Both the position numbers and the translations under genes were made by a program. Below are positions 1-4,751 of a stretch of 7,052 bases of DNA, piece by piece. Positions within the stretch are counted from its first letter, which is position 1, and every line of letters starts with the position of its first letter. This DNA comes from Bacteroidia bacterium (lineage in GTDB: Bacteria > Bacteroidota > Bacteroidia > NS11-12g > UBA9320), in NCBI GenBank assembly GCA_013042025.1, contig JABDQY010000121.1:1-7052 (forward strand), read 5' to 3'. Under the pieces are notes generated by a model. It was given only the letters and a program-made list of their open reading frames with translations. It ran no database searches and was not told the origin of the DNA.

Positions 1-628
1 GTCCATGCTTATCTAATAATCGATCAATAGATTCAAAATGATAGGTAGCAACACTTGGTACTGGGATACCGCTAAAAACGGCTCTTAGTCTTTCGTTTGA
101 GTTTAAGCCTAATTGCTTTTTAATGTCTTGAATGTATGCCTCAAAAGGAGATGTAGTTTTCGATGCTTCTGTAATTAGGAAATCAATTTTTTCCTGCTTT
201 GTTTCGATCGTCTTTAATGCCTCTTCTAAGTCGGTTTGAAATTTAGGAACAGCAAGCAATGTTTTAAAGTGCATGTTCACAAATCCATCAAACAACATTA
301 ATAATTCATCTTGGTTTTGCTCTATTTTAACAAATTTTTGTTTTCCAAATACTTGATAAAGCTTTGTGCAAAATTGATGAATCTGATCTGTGTTAATACC
401 CGTTAATACAATTTCAGGTTTTTGATCGGTAGCTTTTGGTGTTGCCGCCTTAATATATTCGAATGATTCTAGTACTTCAATTACTGCTTGTCCACCTACG
501 GCACCTGTTCCACCAAAGAATACCATTTTAAAATCAAATGGATTTGTGTTTTTACCTGAAGCTAGCTCTTTTAGTTTTAAATAAAAGGATTGGTGTTTAT
601 GTTTTATAAAGTCGTCTTTGGTAAGCAT
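1..628 (-). CDS. Partial gene: N-terminal 209 codons of an unrecognised protein with a Rossmann-like nucleotide-binding loop
   Basis: The frame is open from an ATG at 628-626 to the window edge, so the C-terminus is missing. After about 34 mostly polar residues comes a hydrophobic strand, MVFF, running into GGTGAVGG (residues 39-46). This fits the GxxGxxG dinucleotide-binding loop of Rossmann-fold proteins, especially extended or atypical short-chain dehydrogenases. A helix-like stretch follows, then a second strand-like segment, PEIVLTGIN (71-79). I see no catalytic YxxxK in the visible part. Residues 130-180 are charged and helical, and the visible part ends near GIPVPSVATYHFE. The ATG is chosen because a perfect TAnnTTTG promoter box lies 23 nt upstream and an ATG closer to the box runs into a stop after two codons. 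An NAD(P)-binding role is inferred from the loop alone. I do not recognise the family and cannot name a substrate. Confidence 0.8.
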   Translation of the reverse strand, partial: MLTKDDFIKHKHQSFYLKLKELASGKNTNPFDFKMVFFGGTGAVGGQAVIEVLESFEYIKAATPKATDQKPEIVLTGINTDQIHQFCTKLYQVFGKQKFVKIEQNQDELLMLFDGFVNMHFKTLLAVPKFQTDLEEALKTIETKQEKIDFLITEASKTTSPFEAYIQDIKKQLGLNSNERLRAVFSGIPVPSVATYHFESIDRLLDKHG

Positions 629-651
629 TGTCTTGTCCTGTTTAGGGCATG

Positions 652-659
652 CAAAGATA
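652..659 (-). promoter_or_regulatory. -7 promoter box (TATCTTTG) for the partial Rossmann-like gene
   Basis: Read on the minus strand, 659-652 is TATCTTTG, an exact match to the Bacteroidota -7 element TAnnTTTG. It lies 23 nt before the ATG at 628, which would give a short leader of about 20 nt. No perfect TTTG -33 element is present at the expected spacing; a TTTT run about 19-20 bp upstream is the nearest thing. It implies that this gene can be transcribed independently of the upstream receiver gene. Confidence 0.55.
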
Positions 660-741
660 ATAAAACAACTACCTAAAACTATCTTGATATCTAAAGAAGT
701 GCAAGAGGGAAAGAATGAGAGATGTTAAATTAAAGTAGCGA

Positions 742-1113
742 TTATGCCGCAACATCGAAATAACTATGAAGTAGAGCTTTCAAGTCATTTAGTTCATTTG
801 GTTTTGAGATGTAATGATTGATACCATTTTTCGCCATTTCATTTTCTACTTCGTCAAAAGGCAAGCATGTAAATGCCACAATCGGGATTAAAGAATTTTG
901 ATCGCGTATAGCTCGACTAGCCATATACCCATCCATTTTTGGCATCATTATATCTAACAACACCATGTCGTAATAATCTGAATTGTATTCCTTTAGTATC
1001 TGGTCGCCCTGCATAACTATAGAGTTATCAATGTTAAGGTCATTTAGTATTTTGGCAATTGATTCAGCAAGTATTTGGTTATCCTCAGCAATTAAGACTT
1101 TGTATGACGGCAT
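742..1113 (-). CDS. Stand-alone CheY-like response regulator receiver domain
   Basis: The 123-residue product is one receiver domain with no output domain. The family's phosphotransfer residues are all visible: acidic pair E10-D11 (in LIAEDN), phospho-acceptor D54 in LLDIMMPKMDG, switch Thr T82 (IVAFT) and the conserved Lys-Pro K104-P105 (YISKP). It should therefore take phosphate from a histidine kinase or phosphotransfer protein and signal by protein-protein contact in the cytoplasm. The DIMMPKMDG wording and the overall sequence resemble receivers of hybrid sensor kinases more than transcription-factor receivers. No kinase or Hpt gene is in the window, so the partner is unknown. It lies 137 bp downstream of the neighbouring minus-strand gene and 113 bp upstream of the next. 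I saw no TAnnTTTG box or clear Shine-Dalgarno before its ATG, so its promoter is undefined. Confidence 0.92.
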   Translation of the reverse strand: MPSYKVLIAEDNQILAESIAKILNDLNIDNSIVMQGDQILKEYNSDYYDMVLLDIMMPKMDGYMASRAIRDQNSLIPIVAFTCLPFDEVENEMAKNGINHYISKPNELNDLKALLHSYFDVAA

Positions 1114-1250
1114 AGTTCAGTTTTTGTTCTTTATAATTAATCCAGCTAGAATATTTCAAATTGAAAGCCAAAAAACTACATAAGAATATAAAGTGCAGAT
1201 AATGAGTTAGATATAGTAAAATGCCTGCAGATTTGGTGGTGTTACATTCT

Positions 1251-1814
1251 CTATAATTTGGAAAGCAATCCCATATTGGTACTTGCAAAATCTTTAAGTG
1301 GTGAGAACATGGCAATTTTCTCTTCTTTGTTTTTTAAAGTTTCCATATTTGGTGAAAATAGAATGTTTTCATATTGCATAGCTTTTAATTTAGATTCAGC
1401 ATCTACTGGTAAACCAATGCACCAGATGCATTTATATTTTTGAACGGAAAGGTCTATGGATTCAACAGATTGAATATATTTTATTACATGACCAATTTTC
1501 AAGGCTTGAATTATCTTTCTAAAATTGCTTGCTTCATCAGTTAAGTTATCTTTTATGCTAGAAGTAGTTAATACTATAAATGGATGAATTATTTCCTTTT
1601 GTGGTTTTTCGCTATTGTCTTCTTCTAGATTTACCTTACTCGATTGAGGTTGCTCCTTATCCTCTTGGTTTTGTGTAGTAATCTCAGTAATAGGTATTTC
1701 AGATTCTGATTGTGCTTTTTCATTTTTCGATTCTGTTTCTTCATTTTTGTCAGAAGGAAGAATAACCAGCTTGTCGTATAACAAAGCAATATCGTCAGAG
1801 TTGAGTTTAAACAC
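1251..1814 (-). CDS. Small acidic-linker protein; C-terminal domain resembles DNA polymerase III psi subunit (HolD-like, tentative)
   Basis: The 187-residue product has three parts. A short hydrophobic N-terminal segment (residues 1-20, ending LVILPSD) comes first. A low-complexity linker rich in Glu, Gln, Ser and Lys (about 21-74) is probably disordered. A compact C-terminal domain (about 78-178) completes it. That domain reads hydrophobic strand (FIVLTTS), helix with IIQALKIG, strand (VIKYIQ), KCIWCIGL, then ILFSPNMETL and a last helix ending PLKDF. This order resembles the clamp-loader psi subunit, where a central Trp strand is followed by a Ser-Pro-x-x-x-x-Leu segment and a terminal helix. 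In psi a short N-terminal peptide binds chi, which would suit residues 1-20. The similarity is by eye only. The start is GTG at 1814; the frame upstream meets a stop after ten codons with no ATG or TTG, and the next internal Met is far into the domain. The gene is divergent from ilvE. Confidence 0.75.
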   Translation of the reverse strand: MFKLNSDDIALLYDKLVILPSDKNEETESKNEKAQSESEIPITEITTQNQEDKEQPQSSKVNLEEDNSEKPQKEIIHPFIVLTTSSIKDNLTDEASNFRKIIQALKIGHVIKYIQSVESIDLSVQKYKCIWCIGLPVDAESKLKAMQYENILFSPNMETLKNKEEKIAMFSPLKDFASTNMGLLSKL

Positions 1815-1818
1815 AGAG

Positions 1819-1850
1819 CAAATGTATAAACTATATGTAATTTAATTCAA
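1819..1850 (-). promoter_or_regulatory. Promoter of the HolD-like gene, with -33 TTG and -7 TACATTTG
   Basis: On the minus strand, TACATTTG (1826-1819) is an exact TAnnTTTG box. A TTG (1850-1848) lies 21 bp upstream of it, within the spacing range seen for Bacteroidota -33/-7 promoters. Only 4 nt separate the box from the GTG start at 1814, so the predicted transcription start falls at or next to the first codon. This implies a leaderless message. Confidence 0.6.
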
Positions 1851-1865
1851 TTGGCTTTAACTTTG
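1835..1865 (+). promoter_or_regulatory. Promoter of ilvE, with -7 box TAACTTTG just before the GTG start
   Basis: TAACTTTG at 1858-1865 matches TAnnTTTG exactly and ends 4 nt before the GTG of ilvE at 1870. The -33 part is weak: TATG at 1834-1837, 20 bp upstream, is a three-of-four match to TTTG. Its sequence overlaps the promoter of the divergent gene, so RNA polymerase bound for one gene could hinder the other. The predicted transcription start coincides with the first codon. Confidence 0.55.
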
Positions 1866-1869
1866 AACC

Positions 1870-2919
1870 GTGCAAATTGACATAACGCAAGTTCAAAAAT
1901 CGAACATTGATAACTACGACTTTAATAATTTAGAGTTTGGAAAGATCTTCACCGACTATATGCTGGTAACAGATTATGACGGTAAAGAGTGGTCTAAGTT
2001 TTCCATAGAGCCAATAAAGCATCTAACTATACATCCAGCTATGTCGGCATTGCATTATGGTCAAACTGTTTTTGAAGGTTTGAAGGCATATAGGAATGAA
2101 AAAGGAGAAGTAAATATATTTCGACTCACAGATAATTTGGTTCGCTTAAATAAATCTGCTGAAAGAATGGAGATGGCTCAAATTAATGTTGATGATACCT
2201 TTAAGGCATTAAGCAAATTTATTGAAATGCAGAAAGAATGGATTCCTGCAAGAGATCAAGGCTCTTTATATATTAGACCTTTCATTATTGCTACAGATAA
2301 TACGCTTCGTGCAAAACCAAGTAGCTCTTTTCGATTTATGGTTATCGCTTGCCCCGTTGGTTTTTACTACAGCAAAGCATTAAGTATTGTTCTAGGACGA
2401 GAGTATACCCGAGCAGCATCAGGAGGTGTTGGATTTGCAAAAGCTGGAGGAAACTATGCTGCTTCCTTCTATCCGAATCAAATTGCAAATGAACTGGGAT
2501 ATGATCAGATTCTTTGGACGGATATTAATCACGATTATACTTTGGAGGAATTGGGGTCAGCCAATTTCTTTTATGTAAGAGATAACGAATTAATTACTCC
2601 ACAATTGAAAGATAGTATCTTGGCTGGTATTACGCGTGATACGGTTATAACTATTGCAAGAGAAAGAGGATTGGTTGTGCGTGAAGAACTAATCAAAGCT
2701 GGAGATTTTGAAAAAGACCTAAAGGCCGGTAGAGTAAATTGCATGTTTGCAACAGGCACTGCGGCTTCAATGACATTCGTTAATTATGTAACCATTGATG
2801 GTAGTAAATATCATATTAAATCGGATAAATATGAGCCAATGGATCAGATTAAGAACGAGATTGACAAAATCAAATTTTTAGAGAAAAGTAATAATCATAA
2901 TTGGAACGTCGTGGTGTAG
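1870..2919 (+). CDS. ilvE: Branched-chain amino acid aminotransferase (PLP fold type IV)
   Basis: This enzyme transfers the amino group between glutamate and the 2-keto acids of leucine, isoleucine and valine, the last step of their synthesis, in the cytoplasm. At 349 residues it has the usual length of the family's larger (BCAT-II, eukaryote-like) branch. Visible hallmarks in order are DFNNLEFGKIFTDYML (17-32), HYGQTVFEGLKAYR (62-75), LYIRPF (133-138), GGVGFAKAGGNYAASFYP with the PLP-binding lysine K191, LEELGS with E227 placed to contact the pyridine nitrogen, and the phosphate-binding ATGTAAS (294-300). The C-terminal WNVVV also fits. The GTG start is supported by this N-terminus; the next Met, at residue 31, would cut into the conserved DYMLV segment. 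Other ilv or leu genes are absent from the window, so it stands alone. Its mRNA is probably leaderless. Confidence in the family is very high; the preferred substrate is inferred. Confidence 0.95.
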   Translation: MQIDITQVQKSNIDNYDFNNLEFGKIFTDYMLVTDYDGKEWSKFSIEPIKHLTIHPAMSALHYGQTVFEGLKAYRNEKGEVNIFRLTDNLVRLNKSAERMEMAQINVDDTFKALSKFIEMQKEWIPARDQGSLYIRPFIIATDNTLRAKPSSSFRFMVIACPVGFYYSKALSIVLGREYTRAASGGVGFAKAGGNYAASFYPNQIANELGYDQILWTDINHDYTLEELGSANFFYVRDNELITPQLKDSILAGITRDTVITIARERGLVVREELIKAGDFEKDLKAGRVNCMFATGTAASMTFVNYVTIDGSKYHIKSDKYEPMDQIKNEIDKIKFLEKSNNHNWNVVV

Positions 2920-2932
2920 GATTACCAATTAT
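2897..2932. terminator. Weak inverted repeat spanning the convergent ends of ilvE and the pseudogene
   Basis: ATAATTGG (2897-2904) and CCAATTAT (2925-2932) are perfect 8-bp complements separated by 20 nt. They lie in the last codons of the two facing genes, both of which end in an Asn-Trp coding stretch. The arms are AT-rich, the loop is long and no strong T-tract follows on either side, so this is at best a weak bidirectional terminator. It may only reflect similar C-terminal codons. Confidence 0.2.
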
Positions 2933-3371
2933 AATCTTCAATAATTTTCCATCCTTTATCCTTTGATTTCTTAAAAGTTAAGACAAACTACTCTTTTTGT
3001 ATATCTTGTTTTTGTACAATCCATTGACCAGCAACGTTTTTCGTGTTAATTGCAATTGAATAAATAGTGTCTAACTCAAACGTAGGATTGCCCATGTCAT
3101 CCCGATTTGGGAACGATTTTTCATACATATCTTAAACATTGTTCCAGCCATAAATACATCCGTTGCGACTGTAGAGCTTCAAATTGCCTGAATTCTTATA
3201 TCCTTCCATGTAGCCAACATGATTTCCTTTATTCCAATTATCAGTTTGGTTGGATAAAACCCTAGTTATTGCCTTAATTTCCTCATCTTCATTGTATTTA
3301 TAGTTATCTTTGCAACTTAAATGTAGCAACGGTAGTGTAACAATTGTCAGGGATGTTGTGGTATTCTACAT
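2922..3371 (-). pseudogene. Decayed SnoaL-like/DUF4440 lipoprotein gene with three in-frame stop codons
   Basis: One frame runs from an ATG at 3371 to a TAA at 2924-2922, 149 codons, interrupted by TAG at codon 2 (3368-3366), TAA at codon 80 (3134-3132) and TAG at codon 128 (2990-2988), with no frameshift. Reading through the stops gives a lipoprotein signal (TSLTIVTLPLLHLSC, then KD). A SnoaL/NTF2-like domain of the DUF4440 type follows: EIKAITRVLSNQTDNWNKG, GYMEGYKNSGNLKLYSRNG, YGWNNV, stop, DMYEKSFPNRDDMGNPTFEL, then AGQWIV, stop, FVLTFKKSKDKGWKIIEDYNW. In intact relatives the stop after YGWNNV is usually a hydrophobic residue, so TTA to TAA is the simplest change, and AAG to TAG fits codon 2. 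DUF4440 proteins are small alpha+beta-barrel folds of mostly unknown role. No TAnnTTTG box was found upstream. The 3' end lies 2 bp from the ilvE stop. Confidence 0.82.
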
Positions 3372-3496
3372 TCTGTAAAGTAATCAAAATAGAAAAATTG
3401 TAGTTTATAAAGACTTCAACTCCTTTTGCGATAATTCTCAAAAATGGACACAATTGTCCCAAAATGATACAAATCAATAATATTAAAAATGCTAAA

Positions 3497-3513
3497 ATGC
3501 TGATTATCAGCAT
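3497..3513. repeat. 17-bp perfect palindrome (8-bp arms, 1-bp centre), operator-like
   Basis: ATGCTGAT-T-ATCAGCAT is perfectly symmetric around a single central base. Odd-length palindromes of this size are typical binding sites of dimeric regulators, though it could also fold as a short hairpin. It lies about 93 bp upstream of the -7 box of the OmpA-like gene and 126 bp beyond the pseudogene start. No regulator gene is adjacent, so any binding protein is unknown. Confidence 0.45.
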
Positions 3514-3514
3514 A

Positions 3515-3539
3515 TATGATATTGGTATGATATTGGTAT
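3515..3539. repeat. 11-bp tandem direct repeat, about 2.3 copies
   Basis: The unit TATGATATTGG occurs at 3515-3525 and again at 3526-3536, followed by the first three bases of a third copy. The period is about one helical turn, so both copies present the same DNA face. It begins one base after the 17-bp palindrome. It may be a protein-binding array or simple slippage in AT-rich DNA. Confidence 0.5.
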
Positions 3540-3605
3540 ATAATATAGCGTATCGCAAGATACACATGGTTAATAATTTTCATCATAAGTAGTAGTTTAG
3601 TATTT

Positions 3606-3613
3606 TATCTTTG
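3606..3613 (+). promoter_or_regulatory. -7 promoter box (TATCTTTG) of the OmpA-like gene
   Basis: TATCTTTG matches TAnnTTTG exactly and lies 52 nt before the ATG at 3666. No good TTTG -33 element is found 19-21 bp upstream, so activity may depend on an activator. The predicted transcription start, about 3618, would place the hairpin at 3619-3645 at the very 5' end of the message. Confidence 0.45.
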
Positions 3614-3618
3614 AAATT

Positions 3619-3649
3619 AAGTCCTGACCTATATGGTTGGGACTTTTTT
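3619..3649 (+). terminator. Terminator-shaped hairpin with T-tract in the leader of the OmpA-like gene
   Basis: AAGTCCTGACC (3619-3629) pairs with GGTTGGGACTT (3635-3645) as an 11-bp RNA stem with two internal G-U wobbles and a five-base loop. Six T residues at 3644-3649 follow. This is the classic intrinsic-terminator shape for plus-strand transcription; the minus-strand reading lacks a T-tract. No plus-strand gene precedes it closely, since ilvE ends 700 bp earlier. It could be an attenuator, a 5' stabilising hairpin or the end of a small RNA. Confidence 0.55.
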
Positions 3650-3665
3650 ATTCGTTACAATTTAA

Positions 3666-4751
3666 ATGAAATTAAAGCAAGTTATAAATATTAGGTTCTT
3701 GGTGTTCCTGATGTTTTCTGTTTTTGTTCATTCCTCAATTTCAGCACAACTATATTCACTTACTGGAACAGAATTCTTCGTTTATTTTGATTCTGATAGC
3801 TATACGCTAAGTTCTAAACAAGAGCAGAAACTAAAAGAGAAGTTGTTTGCAATAGGTCCTTCTCAAATCAAAGAAATTTATATTGAAGGTCATACAGATA
3901 GTTTTGCATCAGATGAGTACAATCTTCAACTTGCAGCTAATAGAGCTAATTCAGCTACACAGTATTTGCTTGAAATTGGTGTGCCACAACGATTTATCAA
4001 AACGGAAAGTTTTGGTGAATCACAACTTATTTCTGAACTTCATAAAGACAATAGACGAGCACGATTGTATATCGTATATGAAACTGATAATAGGTCGTCT
4101 CTAGATCCACCTAAATTCATTGTTATTACTACAATTAACAAAAAGACTAAAAAGCCGATGGCTGCTACTTTGGGATTCGACTTTATTGATAAGGAAATGA
4201 GGTTTAGCTCCACGGATGCTTCAGGTAAATCTCCAGCTTTTCCTCTATTGTCCGACAAACTTGAGGTAGTAGCTTCAGCAGATCGTTTCTTAAGTGCATA
4301 TTTTAACTTACCCGAAGGAATCATAGATCAACCTGTTGATACGTTGTTTTATACTATAGAGTTATCTCCAGTTACAATAACAGGAAAGTTTACTTTTAAT
4401 AGTATTTTCTTTTTTACAGATAGTGATGAAATTAAACCTGAGTCCACACCAGAATTACATAAATTATTGGCTGTTCTTCAAAGAAATCAAAGTGCTCACA
4501 TTGAAATACAAGGGCATATGAATTTTCCAATAGATCGTCATAATAATAGTATTCAGAGAAAATGGAATATGGAGTTATCGTATAAAAGAGCAAAAGCTAT
4601 TAATGACTATCTTGTAAAAAGTGGTGTAAAACAACATCGTCTTACATATAAAGGAATGAGTAACTTTCGAATGAAATTTCCATTACCAGGAAACAAGCAG
4701 GAAGAAGATCAAAACAAAAGGGTAGAAGTGTATACTCTGAAAGAAATCTAA
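3666..4751 (+). CDS. Secreted protein with two OmpA-C-like domains flanking a carboxypeptidase-regulatory-like domain
   Basis: The 361-residue product starts with a signal peptide (hydrophobic 11-22, likely cleaved at SISA|Q, 27/28). Domain one (about 36-137) is a canonical OmpA-C/MotB fold: VYFDSDSYTL, EGHTDSFASDEYNL and the RA helix. D78 and R93 are at the positions that hold the meso-diaminopimelate of peptidoglycan, and NRRARL follows. The middle (about 150-216) reads like a carboxypeptidase-regulatory beta-sandwich with TKKPMAATL and TDASGK. Domain two (about 242-357) repeats the pattern with FFFTDSDEIKP, a degenerate GHMN in place of GHTD, NMELSYKRAKA (R308) and QNKRVEVYTL. The product should be periplasmic or attached to the inner face of the outer membrane, binding the cell wall through domain one. 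It lacks an N-terminal barrel. No Shine-Dalgarno is evident before the ATG. The gene ends convergent with the porin gene, overlapping it by 4 bp. Confidence 0.9.
   Translation: MKLKQVINIRFLVFLMFSVFVHSSISAQLYSLTGTEFFVYFDSDSYTLSSKQEQKLKEKLFAIGPSQIKEIYIEGHTDSFASDEYNLQLAANRANSATQYLLEIGVPQRFIKTESFGESQLISELHKDNRRARLYIVYETDNRSSLDPPKFIVITTINKKTKKPMAATLGFDFIDKEMRFSSTDASGKSPAFPLLSDKLEVVASADRFLSAYFNLPEGIIDQPVDTLFYTIELSPVTITGKFTFNSIFFFTDSDEIKPESTPELHKLLAVLQRNQSAHIEIQGHMNFPIDRHNNSIQRKWNMELSYKRAKAINDYLVKSGVKQHRLTYKGMSNFRMKFPLPGNKQEEDQNKRVEVYTLKEI

Larger units (their letters stand above)
3372..3665. other. Non-coding stretch between the pseudogene and the OmpA-like gene
   Basis: No credible gene is present. 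A minus-strand frame that reaches into the pseudogene is only AT-rich hydrophobic translation. The stretch holds a 17-bp palindrome, an 11-bp tandem repeat, two minor 5-bp hairpins (3446-3459, and 3550-3563 with a GCAA loop), a TAnnTTTG box and a terminator-like hairpin. It is probably the control region of the plus-strand OmpA-like gene, or it may contain a small untranslated RNA ending at that hairpin. Confidence 0.5.

Noticed and set aside
1085..1315. Minus-strand frame overlapping the receiver and HolD-like genes
   Set aside because: It overlaps two better-supported genes in another frame, and its translation has no domain-like pattern.
3305..3312. Plus-strand TATCTTTG inside the pseudogene as an antisense promoter
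   Set aside because: There is no -33 element at a usable spacing and no gene directly downstream; an isolated eight-base match is expected by chance in AT-rich DNA.
2922..3371. Stop-codon recoding (selenocysteine, pyrrolysine or suppressor) rather than a pseudogene
   Set aside because: The internal stops are TAG, TAA and TAG with none being TGA, one is at codon 2, and the neighbouring intact genes use TAA and TAG as normal stops, so nonsense decay is simpler.
3446..3459. GGACA/TGTCC hairpin, followed on the minus strand by ATTTTT, as a terminator
   Set aside because: The stem is only 5 bp and no minus-strand gene lies upstream for it to terminate.
3304..3567. Minus-strand 87-codon hydrophobic frame reaching into the pseudogene
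   Set aside because: It is out of frame with the pseudogene and its hydrophobicity follows from AT-rich non-coding DNA. It contains the palindrome and tandem repeat and shows no recognisable domain.
3566..3592. Eight-codon plus-strand frame (MVNNFHHK) that could be a leader peptide
   Set aside because: It lies upstream of the predicted -7 box of the OmpA-like gene, has no ribosome-binding signal and is short enough to be chance.
4040..4324. Minus-strand 94-codon frame inside the OmpA-like gene
   Set aside because: It lies wholly opposite a well-supported coding sequence and has no family resemblance.
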